Source of the DNA: an uncultured Gemmatimonadota bacterium
GTDB lineage: Bacteria > Gemmatimonadota > Gemmatimonadetes > Gemmatimonadales > GWC2-71-9
NCBI GenBank assembly: GCA_946887295.1
Contig: CAMPKP010000057.1
Coordinates: 1 to 18,710 of the forward strand
DNA: 18,710 bases
Direction of reading: 5' to 3'
In this document: positions 7,762-14,434 of the stretch, in pieces
Layout: each line of letters begins with the position of its first letter
Position numbering within the stretch: the first letter of the stretch is position 1
Notes under the pieces: model-generated
Told to the model about the DNA's origin: nothing
The model's input: only the letters and a program-made list of their open reading frames with translations
The model's database searches: none
Made by a program: the position numbers and the translations under genes

Positions 7762-8681
7762 ATCGCGGGACCCGCGCGCTCCAGTGCGCCGCGATCCCAT
7801 CGGCCCCGCTCGGCGGCGGCTTCGTAGGTGGTCTGCAGGAACTCGAGCAGCGTCTCGTCGGGCGACGGGGACTGTCGGACGGCTTCGTAGGACATGACGA
7901 ACTCACGGAGGTCCTGGTCGTACCGCGCCGCCGAGGGGCGCACCGGATGGTCGGCGAAGCCTTCCGGCTCAGGGTAGGCGTAGGCATAGAACGAGGGCTC
8001 GGCGACGGCTCCCCCTCCGAACCAGAACCCGCAGCTGCTGCATTCGTGCGAGTAGGCCTCCTCCATCACGTAGTCCGGAGTGTTGGGCGCGCCACCGGGA
8101 TGCAGCGGGGCACGGCGGCCGGAGAACCGCGTCGCCGCCAGATCGAAGCTCCCCCAGAAGAAGTGCACCGGGCTCGCCTTGCCGAGAAACCGGCCGCGGA
8201 ACCGCTTCAGCACGCGATCCGCCTGGACCAGCAGCCTCCAGCCGCGGTTCGCCGCCTCGGCATCGTACGAGGCGTGCTGCCGATCCTCCGCGAAGGGGAT
8301 CGCCTCGACCACCTCGACCGGGACGGGCCGAATAGACGCCTCGAGTCCAAGGGACCGCAGGGCCTCGAGGTACTCGACGTAGAAATCGGCCACCGACCGG
8401 GGCACCAGTGGCACCATCCGGGTAGCTCCGTCGCTCAGCCGCAGGTGGAGGTGGTGGTCGATGAAATCAAAGTCGGCCGAGAAGGTGCGGTGGCCGTGCG
8501 GCATCGGGGAGGTCGTGAGCCCGCGCGGCGTCAGGTACAGCGCGACCTGCCACCAGTGGTTCTCCGGCGGCGCCAGGGCGAGCCGGGTCTTGCCGACGAT
8601 CTGCAGCCACATATGGAGGGTGTCGCGGGTGTCCCGCCACTCGTCGAGCGGCAGCGATGGCCATGCCGCTGCCGGCGCCAT
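7758..8681 (-). CDS. DUF5996 family protein
   Basis: Soluble protein of 307 residues from the chosen ATG. I recognise the DUF5996 pattern: an opening like WPSLPLDEWRDTRDTLHMW, TRLALAPPENHWW, VPLVPRSVADFY, PVHFFWGSFDLA with FSGRRAP, EEAYSHECSSCGFW and AEPSFYAYAYPEP. The conserved His, Cys, Trp and Tyr clusters suggest a ligand or metal site, but no activity is known to me. The frame is open to 8729. I chose the ATG at 8681 because it begins 2 nt after the upstream dioxygenase-esterase stop and leads straight into the conserved N-terminus. Co-translation with the fused MhqO-MhqD gene suggests a role in the same aromatic or electrophile response. Its stop overlaps that of the convergent AI-2E gene by 4 bp. 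Confidence 0.88.
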   Translation of the reverse strand: MAPAAAWPSLPLDEWRDTRDTLHMWLQIVGKTRLALAPPENHWWQVALYLTPRGLTTSPMPHGHRTFSADFDFIDHHLHLRLSDGATRMVPLVPRSVADFYVEYLEALRSLGLEASIRPVPVEVVEAIPFAEDRQHASYDAEAANRGWRLLVQADRVLKRFRGRFLGKASPVHFFWGSFDLAATRFSGRRAPLHPGGAPNTPDYVMEEAYSHECSSCGFWFGGGAVAEPSFYAYAYPEPEGFADHPVRPSAARYDQDLREFVMSYEAVRQSPSPDETLLEFLQTTYEAAAERGRWDRGALERAGPAI

Positions 8682-8683
8682 CG

Positions 8684-10348
8684 TCACGCCGGGTCGGCGG
8701 CGCGCGCCGGAGCGGAGTGGGCAAGCCACTCGGCCGCCGCGCTCACCTCTCCGTCGGTCAGGGCGTGACCGCCCGGCTCCCAGTGAAGCGAGACGTCCGC
8801 GCCGGCTCGACGGAACATGTCGGCCAGACGCTCCGCCTGCGCTGCCGGAGCGATCGGATCGTTGCGGCCCGCGCCGATGAACACCGAGGTGCCCCTCAGG
8901 TCCGGCGGGCTCTCGGGCTCGAACGGGACCATGGGACTCAGGAGTACGGCGCCCCGGAGCAGGCCGGGGCGCCGCAGCAGCAGACTGGCCGCGATGTTGG
9001 CTCCGTTGGAGAATCCCACCGCCACGAGGCCCGCACGGTCGAGCTCGTAGGTCTTCGCCGCCGCCTCGATGAAAGCCGCCAGCTCGTCGGTGCGCCGCGC
9101 CAGGTCCTCCTGGTCGAAGACCCCCTCGGCCAGCCGCCGGAAGAAGCGTGGCGCGCCGCGCTCGAGCACCTTGCCGCGGGGGCTCAGCAGCCCGGCTCCG
9201 GGAAGTAAGGCGCGGCCCAGCGGGAGGAGGTCCTCCTCGTCGCCACCGGTGCCGTGCAGCAGCAGGAGTGTGGTGCTTCCCGCCAGCTCTCCTTCGGCGG
9301 CCGGCGGGATGTAGCGATGGATGAACCCGAGCGCGTCCCCGCTCACTTCCTCGGGCCCTGTGGCGTCGGCGAAGGCCCTGGCCGAGCCGGCCGGCACCGG
9401 CAAATGGATCCGGGGCAGGACCGCCTCGAGCTCGGCACGATGCGGCTCGTACTGCGGCGGGAGCATGAGCTGCTCACCGAGGCGCTCGACCGGCTCGTCG
9501 ATCGCGAAACCCGGCGGGTTGGTGGCGAGCTCGAAGAGGACGCCGCCCGGCTCGCGGAAGTACACCGAATGAAAGTAGCTCCGGTCGATCACCGGGGTGG
9601 GCTGGAGGCCCGCCCGCGCGACCGCCGCCCGAACGGCGAGCTGCGCGTCGTCGTCCGCCACGGCGAAGGCGACGTGATGCACCGTTCCGGCCCCCGTGGC
9701 GCCCCGGCCGAAGCCCCCGACGGCGCGCACATCCACCAGCATCCCGGGACTGGCGTCGCCCGCCCCGTACCGGCGGGTGGTCCCTTCCTCATGCAGCGCC
9801 CGGAAACCGAGGATGTCGACGAGAACCCGCTCGGTGGCATCCCAGGCCTCGACCCACAGGGTCGCGGCGTGAAAGCCGTGGATCGCGTGCTCGCGCGGGA
9901 TCCCGTGGGCGCCGCCCCAGGCGGGGCGCCCCTCGGCCGCGGCGTGAGCCACGAGCTCCAGCATCAGCCCGTCGTGATCCTTGAACGCGATCACCTGCTC
10001 CGTGCCGGCGCCCTGCCCCCGCCGCGTCGGCCCCTCGTACTGGATGCCGTGGCGCAGGAGGCGCTCGATCCAGAAGCCCACCGCGGACGGGAGGATGGCG
10101 AACGAGGTGACCGACACCTGCCCGGTGCCCTGCCGGCCGCGCCGCGCGCCGGGCCAGGGGAAGAAGGTCAGTATGCTGCCGGGAGTGCCGACCTCGTCGC
10201 CGAAGTAGAAATGATAGGTCTGGGGATCGTCGAAGTTCACGGTCCGCTTGACCAGCCGGAGACCGAGCAGCCCGGCGTAGAAGTCGAGGTTCCGCTGCGG
10301 GTCGCCGGCGATCGCGGTGACGTGATGAAGGCCGAGGACGCTCGTCAT
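8684..10348 (-). CDS. Fused VOC ring-cleaving dioxygenase + carboxylesterase (MhqO-MhqD type)
   Basis: Bifunctional cytosolic protein of 554 residues. Residues 1-140 and 150-285 are two vicinal-oxygen-chelate domains, with likely metal ligands among H8/H9 and E131 in the first and H224/H225 and E273 in the second. This is the MhqO/MhqA-type extradiol dioxygenase that opens hydroquinone-like rings. Residues about 340-554 form an alpha/beta hydrolase of the phospholipase/carboxylesterase class like MhqD: LLLLHGTGGDEEDL, nucleophile S448 in GFSNGA, D497 in GRNDPIAP and H528 in GGHAL. In Bacillus subtilis these are separate genes under the MarR-type regulator MhqR. The frame extends upstream to 11209, but the ATG at 10348 opens the VOC domain and sits 6 nt after a -10 box, so the mRNA is probably leaderless. 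DUF5996 is coupled downstream. Confidence 0.93.
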   Translation of the reverse strand: MTSVLGLHHVTAIAGDPQRNLDFYAGLLGLRLVKRTVNFDDPQTYHFYFGDEVGTPGSILTFFPWPGARRGRQGTGQVSVTSFAILPSAVGFWIERLLRHGIQYEGPTRRGQGAGTEQVIAFKDHDGLMLELVAHAAAEGRPAWGGAHGIPREHAIHGFHAATLWVEAWDATERVLVDILGFRALHEEGTTRRYGAGDASPGMLVDVRAVGGFGRGATGAGTVHHVAFAVADDDAQLAVRAAVARAGLQPTPVIDRSYFHSVYFREPGGVLFELATNPPGFAIDEPVERLGEQLMLPPQYEPHRAELEAVLPRIHLPVPAGSARAFADATGPEEVSGDALGFIHRYIPPAAEGELAGSTTLLLLHGTGGDEEDLLPLGRALLPGAGLLSPRGKVLERGAPRFFRRLAEGVFDQEDLARRTDELAAFIEAAAKTYELDRAGLVAVGFSNGANIAASLLLRRPGLLRGAVLLSPMVPFEPESPPDLRGTSVFIGAGRNDPIAPAAQAERLADMFRRAGADVSLHWEPGGHALTDGEVSAAAEWLAHSAPARAADPA

Positions 10349-10354
10349 GAGACC

Positions 10355-10383
10355 ACAGTCGCGCATTTGGCCGGACCGGTCAA
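10355..10383 (-). promoter_or_regulatory. Promoter of the MhqO-MhqD fusion, probably giving a leaderless mRNA
   Basis: On the minus strand TTGACC (10383-10378), a 17-nt spacer ending TGCGC and GACTGT (10360-10355) are followed after exactly 6 nt by the ATG. No Shine-Dalgarno sequence fits between, so transcription should begin at or next to the start codon. The -10 box keeps only the key A2 and T6 positions, which suits an activator-aided or weak promoter. A GACCGCG/CGCGGTC inverted repeat lies just upstream (10389-10413). Confidence 0.6.
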
Positions 10384-10447
10384 TACGCGACCGCGCGGCC
10401 GCAGACCGCGGTCCGTCTTGCCGGGAGGCGTACCAGCGGGGCAACTT

Positions 10448-10491
10448 GAGATCGGGGGAATTCCGATTCTGGGAATTCCCCGGCTGATCTC
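10448..10491. promoter_or_regulatory. Two-tier inverted repeat upstream of dps, possible operator
   Basis: Perfect 10-bp arms GGGGAATTCC (10455-10464) and GGAATTCCCC (10472-10481) are separated by 7 nt. Outside them, GAGATC (10448-10453) and GATCTC (10486-10491) form a second pair. The element ends about 20 nt before the dps start, between dps and the divergent dioxygenase gene. It could be a repressor site or a hairpin in the dps leader. The sequence alone does not say which protein binds. Confidence 0.5.
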
Positions 10492-10510
10492 CCACACGAG
10501 GATGGAAGCG

Positions 10511-11059
10511 ATGACCGCGGTCGATACCAAGAAGAAACAGAGCCTCAAGAGCAGGCGCGATGCCCCGCTGCAGACCCCGACGGACCTGGGCTCGGATGCC
10601 CCCAAGGCCGTTGCCGGGGCGATGAACGTCATCCTGGCGGACGTGTTCGCACTGTATCTGAAGACCAAGAACTTTCACTGGCACATGAGCGGGCCGCATT
10701 TCCGCGACTACCATCTGCTGCTGGACGAACAGGCGGACCAGCTGTTCGCCATGACCGATCCGATCGCCGAGCGCATTCGCAAGCTCGGCGGGCTGACGAT
10801 CCGGTCGATCGGCCAGATCCACCGCATTCAACGGGTGGAGGACAACGACGCCGAGTACGTCGAGCCGGCGGACATGCTGGCCGAGCTGTGCGAGGACAAC
10901 CAGATGCTCGCGGCGAGGCTGCGCGAGGCCCACGAGGTGTGCGACGAGCACCGGGACATCGCCACCGCGAGCCTGATCGAGGTCTGGGTGGACGAGACCG
11001 AGCGGCGCACCTGGTTCCTCTACGAGGCGAGCCGCCGCGAAGGCACCGGCGGCCACTGA
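10511..11059 (+). CDS. dps: Dps-like DNA-protection / iron-storage ferritin
   Basis: Dodecameric mini-ferritin that oxidises and stores Fe(II), usually using H2O2, and shields DNA. Length is 182 residues. The ferroxidase motif is intact: H56 in FHWHMSGPHF, H68 and D72 in YHLLLDE, then D83 and E87 in TDPIAERI, with RKLGG following. The N-terminal 30 residues are basic (KKKQSLKSRR), like the DNA-binding tails of some Dps proteins. I chose the second ATG (10511), which has GAGG 9 nt upstream. The ATG at 10502 is in frame but abuts that GAGG directly and would add three residues. It is a single gene, transcribed away from the dioxygenase fusion, and ends in a hairpin. Confidence 0.94.
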   Translation: MTAVDTKKKQSLKSRRDAPLQTPTDLGSDAPKAVAGAMNVILADVFALYLKTKNFHWHMSGPHFRDYHLLLDEQADQLFAMTDPIAERIRKLGGLTIRSIGQIHRIQRVEDNDAEYVEPADMLAELCEDNQMLAARLREAHEVCDEHRDIATASLIEVWVDETERRTWFLYEASRREGTGGH

Positions 11060-11064
11060 GCGAG

Positions 11065-11100
11065 GAGAGCTGGACGAGCGTGCTGCCTCGTCCAGCTCTC
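11065..11100 (+). terminator. Hairpin downstream of dps
   Basis: Perfect 14-bp arms GAGAGCTGGACGAG and CTCGTCCAGCTCTC around an 8-nt loop begin 5 nt after the dps stop. There is no U-tract, so it may work as a terminator with help or as an mRNA-stabilising 3' stem. Confidence 0.65.
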
Positions 11101-11160
11101 GAGCTGGCCCGTCCTGCCGGTGCCCCGCGCCACCCCGATGGGTTGGCGCTCGGATGAGGT

Positions 11161-11442
11161 CTACTGCGGGGTCGGGGCAGGCTCGAACATGACCTCGTCC
11201 ACGTAGCACCAGCCCCAGTCCTCGCCCCGCTCGAAGCTGCGCATCACGGGGTGCCGGGTCAGGCGGAAGTGCTTCGTCGCGTGTTGGCCCATCGACTGGT
11301 CACAGCAGCCGACGTGGCCGCACTCGAGACAGAGCCGGAGATGGACCCACCGCATACCCTGCTTCAGACACTCCTCGCAGCCGTTCGGCGTGCGGGGACT
11401 GACATCCCGCACCTCGTCGAGGTGCGTGCATTGCTCGATCAT
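11161..11442 (-). CDS. UBP-type zinc-finger protein
   Basis: Small protein of 93 residues made almost entirely of a ZnF-UBP domain. Candidate zinc ligands are C5, H7, C22, C25, C38, C41, C46, H54, H58 and H64, in the order expected for the three-zinc fold, with conserved LRLCLECGHVGCCD and RHPV. In eukaryotes this domain binds the free C-terminus of ubiquitin; the bacterial stand-alone form has no established partner. GAGGAG lies 6 nt before the ATG. It follows the YceI-family gene by 25 nt and is probably its operon partner. It ends about 100 nt from the convergent dps stop. Confidence 0.92.
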   Translation of the reverse strand: MIEQCTHLDEVRDVSPRTPNGCEECLKQGMRWVHLRLCLECGHVGCCDQSMGQHATKHFRLTRHPVMRSFERGEDWGWCYVDEVMFEPAPTPQ

Positions 11443-11467
11443 GACGATCTCCTCTTCGGCCTTCGCG

Positions 11468-12049
11468 TCAGGCCGGCTCGTCCTCCGCCGCCTTCACGAA
11501 CTGCACCTCCGCCTCGATCCGGACCTTGTTCGCGACCAGCACGCCGCCGGTCTCGATCGTCTGGTTCCACTTGAGGCCCCAGTCGCGGCGGTCGATCTCC
11601 GTCGTACAGCTGAAGCCCGCCCGCTCCTTGCCCCAGGGATCGATGCCCCGGCCCTCGAAGACGCAGTCCAGCACGATGTCCATCGTCGTGTCCTTGATGG
11701 TCAGCTGCCCGGGCACCCGGAACCGGTCTCCCTCCTTGGCGACCGACCCCTCGACGCTCCTGCTGCGGAAGGTGATGGTGGGGTAGCGCGCCGCATCGAA
11801 GAAATCGGGGGAAAGCAGATGAGCGTCGCGGTCCGGCGCCCCGGTATCGATGCTCGATACCGCGATCTCCACGTCCACGCAGCAGCCCTGCGGGTGCTCC
11901 TCGTCGGCGGTGAGCGTTCCGCGAAACTCCTTGAAGCGCCCCCGCACGGTCGTCATCATCATGTGCTTCACGGCGAACTCGATGCTCGAATGCGCGGGGT
12001 CCAGCTGCCAGATCGAGGTGGCGGTGCGCGTTGCGGTCGTCTGTGTCAT
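11468..12049 (-). CDS. YceI family lipid-binding protein
   Basis: Protein of 193 residues with the YceI lipocalin-like beta-barrel pattern: WQLDPAHSSIEFAVKHMM, VRGRFKEFRGTL, SIDTGAPDRDAHLLSPDFFD, YPTITFRS, GQLTIKDTT and DRRDWGLKWN. Family members bind isoprenoids or fatty acyl chains and are often induced by stress or by electrophiles. There is no signal peptide, so it should be cytosolic, unlike E. coli YceI. GGAGG lies close before the ATG. Upstream is a spacer of about 340 nt holding a promoter-like site similar to that of the MhqO-MhqD gene. The UBP zinc-finger gene follows 25 nt downstream. Confidence 0.93.
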   Translation of the reverse strand: MTQTTATRTATSIWQLDPAHSSIEFAVKHMMMTTVRGRFKEFRGTLTADEEHPQGCCVDVEIAVSSIDTGAPDRDAHLLSPDFFDAARYPTITFRSRSVEGSVAKEGDRFRVPGQLTIKDTTMDIVLDCVFEGRGIDPWGKERAGFSCTTEIDRRDWGLKWNQTIETGGVLVANKVRIEAEVQFVKAAEDEPA

Positions 12050-12302
12050 GGGGCCTCCGGTTGCGGATCAGAATCCAGGTTGCGTCATCGTCGAGCCACG
12101 AGTGCGCCCATGCCGCGAGGAGATCGCTGGCGGGAGCACGGGCCTGTGCGCGGGTTGAGAAAGCCGAGGGGCGGAGAGAGTGAAGGAGGGTGCCCAGCAG
12201 GTGCAGCTCGAGCCGCAGCTCGATGACGTCCAGGTCCAGCCCGTTGGATACTCCACCATAAGCCCGCCCAGCCCGCGAGTGCGGCGACCACGTTCGGGTC
12301 CC

Positions 12303-12331
12303 ACACTCGCGCAATTGCATCGGCCCGTCAA
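12303..12331 (-). promoter_or_regulatory. Promoter-like site upstream of yceI, similar to the dioxygenase promoter
   Basis: Minus-strand TTGACG (12331-12326), a 17-nt spacer ending TGCGC and GAGTGT (12308-12303), then GG. Box order, spacing, spacer end and the GANTGTGG block match the promoter of the MhqO-MhqD gene. A transcript from here would carry about 250 nt before the yceI ATG. Confidence 0.45.
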
Positions 12332-12350
12332 TACCCGCCGCGCCCCCCGC

Positions 12351-12389
12351 GCGAGCGCCCGCATTCCGCTCCGCGAGCGCCCGCATTCC
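12351..12389. repeat. 17-bp direct repeat, two copies
   Basis: GCGAGCGCCCGCATTCC occurs at 12351-12367 and again at 12373-12389, a period of 22 bp. It lies just beyond the stop of the sugar dehydrogenase gene. It is most likely a local slippage duplication. Confidence 0.7.
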
Positions 12390-12391
12390 CC

Positions 12392-13672
12392 TCAGCGACG
12401 GGGCGAGATCCTCCACAGCTGCCCGTTCTGCTCGTCCGTGACCAGGTAGAGCGCGCCGTCCGGGCCCTGCCGCACGTCGCGCACCCGCTGCCTGCGGTCG
12501 GCGAGGAGGTGCTCCTCACCGGTCACTCGATCGTTCTCCAGCGTGAGGCGCACCAGCATGCGGTCCTTCATGCTCCCGACGAAGAGGTTGTCGCGCCAGG
12601 CCGGGAAGGCGTCGCCGGTGTAGAACTGCGCTCCGGAGGGAGCGATCACCGGATCCCAGTAGTAGACCGGCTGCTCCATGCCGTCGCGCGCGGTGGCCGC
12701 GTTGGGAATCGGCTCGCCCGAGTACTCCTCACCGTACGCCTGCACCGGCCAGCCGTAGTTCTTCCCCTTCTCGATCAGGTTGAGCTCGTCGCCGCCGTTG
12801 GTCCCGTGCTCGACCACCCAGAGGCGTCCCTCGGGATCGAACGCGGCGGCCTGGATGTTCCGGTGACCCAGGGACCAGATCTCCGGCCGGGCGCCGGCCT
12901 TGTCCACGAAGGGATTGTCGTCGGGGACGGAACCGTCGGGGCGGATCCGGAGGATCTTGCCCATATGGCTGTCGAGCTGTTGCGCCTGGGGGCGCATGGG
13001 CTTGTCCGAGCGCTCGCCGAGCGTGATGAACAGCATCCCGTCCCGATCGAACAGCAGCCGCGAGCCGAAGTGCTTGTCGCCGTCGTAGACCGGCATGGCG
13101 CGGAAGATCACCTTCACCTGCTCGAGGCGAGTCCGGTCCGCCGACAGCGCGCCTCGCGCGACGCTGGTGGCATTGCCGCCCCGCCGGGGCTCGGAGTAGC
13201 TCCAGAAGATCGTCCGGTCGGTCTCGAACTTCGGGCTCAGTGCCGCATCGAGCAGCCCGCCCTGGCCGCGGGCATCTACCACCGGCAGCCCCGCGAGGGG
13301 CGGGCCGAGCTCACCCGTCGCGGAGACGACGCGCATGCGCCCGGGCCTTTCGGTGACGAGCAGGTCGCCGCCAGGAAGCGGCTCCACGGCCCAGGGGTGC
13401 TCGAGTCCCTTGGCGATCACGGCGACATCGAAGGCGGCGTCGGAGGTGATGCCGCACGCGCGCGTCTGCTCGCGGAACGCCGGACGCTGGTCGGGGGCGT
13501 TTGGCTGCCGGGTCTCCAGCGGCGTGCAGGGAGCCGAGGAGTCCCCCTCGGCCGCGCCTTCGGCGGTGGCTCGGGATGCGGCCTGCCCGGCAGCGCTCCC
13601 GGAGCGGGAATTGCAGCCCGAGGCGATGGCCGACAGCGCGAGAAGTGCGACGGAGGCGGTGCGCAAGGACAT
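12392..13672 (-). CDS. PQQ-dependent aldose sugar dehydrogenase, YliI-like lipoprotein
   Basis: Six-bladed beta-propeller of the glucose/sorbosone dehydrogenase family, 426 residues, closest by eye to E. coli YliI/Asd, a soluble PQQ aldose dehydrogenase. Matching blocks are GLEHPWAVEPLPGG, GQGGLLDAALSPKF, IFWSYSEP, HFGSRLLFD, NPFVDKAGARPEIWSLGHRN, GGDELNLIEKGKNYGWPV, EQPVYYWDP and RVRDVRQGPDGALY. The N-terminus is a lipoprotein signal with SGC, so C20 should be lipidated, followed by a Ser/Ala/Gly-rich linker of about 45 residues. It therefore sits in the periplasm or outer membrane. The ATG at 13672 starts the signal; the frame is open further upstream through the neighbouring gene. It lies 8 nt after the HdeD-family gene and forms an operon with it. 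PQQ supply and the electron acceptor are not visible here. Confidence 0.92.
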   Translation of the reverse strand: MSLRTASVALLALSAIASGCNSRSGSAAGQAASRATAEGAAEGDSSAPCTPLETRQPNAPDQRPAFREQTRACGITSDAAFDVAVIAKGLEHPWAVEPLPGGDLLVTERPGRMRVVSATGELGPPLAGLPVVDARGQGGLLDAALSPKFETDRTIFWSYSEPRRGGNATSVARGALSADRTRLEQVKVIFRAMPVYDGDKHFGSRLLFDRDGMLFITLGERSDKPMRPQAQQLDSHMGKILRIRPDGSVPDDNPFVDKAGARPEIWSLGHRNIQAAAFDPEGRLWVVEHGTNGGDELNLIEKGKNYGWPVQAYGEEYSGEPIPNAATARDGMEQPVYYWDPVIAPSGAQFYTGDAFPAWRDNLFVGSMKDRMLVRLTLENDRVTGEEHLLADRRQRVRDVRQGPDGALYLVTDEQNGQLWRISPRR

Positions 13673-13680
13673 GATCCCTC

Positions 13681-14250
13681 TCAGGCGGTTCGCAGGTGTT
13701 CGGTGGGGCCGGCTGTGCGACGCCAGCTGCGAAGGCGGAAACCGAGCGCGATCAGCAGGATGCCGATCACCGTGGCGTACGCTCCGATCCACAGGGTGAC
13801 GGCAAGCGCCCCGGCTCCGGGATAGACGAACAGCAGGACCCCGAAGACTATCGAGAGCACGCCGGTCAGTACCAGGAGCCACTCTCCCCTGATGACCTTC
13901 CGCAGCCGGATGCCGGCGACGATCTCCGAGATGCCGGTGAGGAGCGCCCACGCGGCGATGAAGTAGAGCAGGACGAGCGCGGTCACGCCCGGCATGAGGA
14001 ATGTCAGAACACCGAGGGCGAGGCTCGCGAGGCCGCCGACCAGGAGCGCCATCCAGTAGCGCTCCCCGCGGCGGTTCGCGATCGCCGTGAAGATCGCGAA
14101 CGCGCCGTACACCAGAGCGTAGGCGCCGAAGAACAGGATCATGACCGCGAGGCTCGCCGGCGGATTGAAAAGTGTCAGCAGCCCGAAGATCAGCGCGGCC
14201 ACACCACGCAGTATCACCAGCCACCAGTTGCGTGCCAGTAGGTCCACCAT
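13681..14250 (-). CDS. HdeD family (DUF308) membrane protein
   Basis: Inner-membrane protein of 189 residues with six hydrophobic segments in three hairpin pairs, typical of the HdeD/DUF308 family. Typical blocks are NWWLVILRGVAALIFGLLTL, GAYALVYGAFAIFTAI, WALLTGISEIVAGIRL and GEWLLVLTGVLSIVFG. E. coli HdeD is tied to acid resistance at high cell density, but its mechanism is unknown. A strong GGAGGTGA precedes the ATG. A promoter lies upstream with a leader of about 130 nt containing a GC hairpin. The downstream lipoprotein sugar dehydrogenase gene is 8 nt away; acid made by sugar oxidation could link the two, which is speculation. Confidence 0.92.
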   Translation of the reverse strand: MVDLLARNWWLVILRGVAALIFGLLTLFNPPASLAVMILFFGAYALVYGAFAIFTAIANRRGERYWMALLVGGLASLALGVLTFLMPGVTALVLLYFIAAWALLTGISEIVAGIRLRKVIRGEWLLVLTGVLSIVFGVLLFVYPGAGALAVTLWIGAYATVIGILLIALGFRLRSWRRTAGPTEHLRTA

Positions 14251-14349
14251 GGTGTCACCTCCGGTGGTGACCGAGAGAGCCGTCCTTCACACCGGCCAAC
14301 TACGCGATGATCGTCACCCGGAGCCTTCCGGTGCTCAGGCGACGCCGGG

Positions 14350-14368
14350 CCGGGGCGTACCGCCCCGG
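14350..14368. repeat. GC-rich hairpin in the hdeD leader
   Basis: CCGGGGCG, a 3-nt loop, then CGCCCCGG. It lies between the predicted hdeD transcription start (about 14380) and the ATG, so it would form in the 5' leader. It might be a transcript-stability or pausing element. There is no U-tract on either side. Confidence 0.5.
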
Positions 14369-14386
14369 TGGCGCGCGATGACGCTG

Positions 14387-14415
14387 TCCATAGCAATGTC
14401 GCCTGAGCCGCTCAA
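14387..14415 (-). promoter_or_regulatory. Promoter for the hdeD-sugar dehydrogenase operon
   Basis: Minus-strand TTGAGC (14415-14410), exactly 17 nt, then TATGGA (14392-14387). It sits between the MarR-family stop and the hdeD ATG, giving a leader of about 130 nt. It lets the operon be expressed separately from the regulator gene upstream. Confidence 0.5.
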
Positions 14416-14434
14416 AAAAACGACGGCTAGGCCG
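14414..14434 (-). terminator. Short stem plus T-tract at the end of the MarR gene
   Basis: On the minus strand CGGC-CTA-GCCG is followed by TCG and seven T residues. The stem overlaps the MarR stop codon and is only 4 bp, so it is a weak intrinsic terminator candidate. The T-tract also forms the upstream edge of the hdeD promoter. Confidence 0.3.

Larger units (their letters stand above)
12050..12391. other. Spacer between yceI and the sugar dehydrogenase gene
   Basis: It holds a minus-strand promoter-like site (12303-12331) and a short imperfect tandem duplication near the right end. Between 12306 and 12060 on the minus strand, coding-like composition switches frame: an opening GTG-TGG-GAC-CCG frame, then NGLDLDVIELRLELHLLG one base out of phase. 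I could not join these into an intact gene, so it is either the long 5' leader of yceI or a decayed small gene. Confidence 0.45.

Noticed and set aside
9254..10501. Long N-terminal extension of the dps frame
   Set aside because: Low-complexity translation antisense to the dioxygenase-esterase gene; Dps homology begins only after 10511.
10349..11209. Upstream extension of the dioxygenase-esterase frame on the minus strand
   Set aside because: It runs antisense through dps and has no family motifs; the VOC domain begins at the ATG at 10348, which has a promoter directly before it.
12509..13825. Plus-strand reading frame of 438 codons
   Set aside because: Shadow of the sugar dehydrogenase gene; no motifs, and the opposite strand matches the YliI-type propeller closely.
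13673..14224. Upstream extension of the sugar dehydrogenase frame
   Set aside because: It overlaps the well-supported HdeD-family gene in another frame; the lipoprotein signal begins at 13672.
14251..14426. Riboswitch or small RNA in the hdeD leader
   Set aside because: Only one short GC hairpin is visible; no known aptamer pattern could be recognised.
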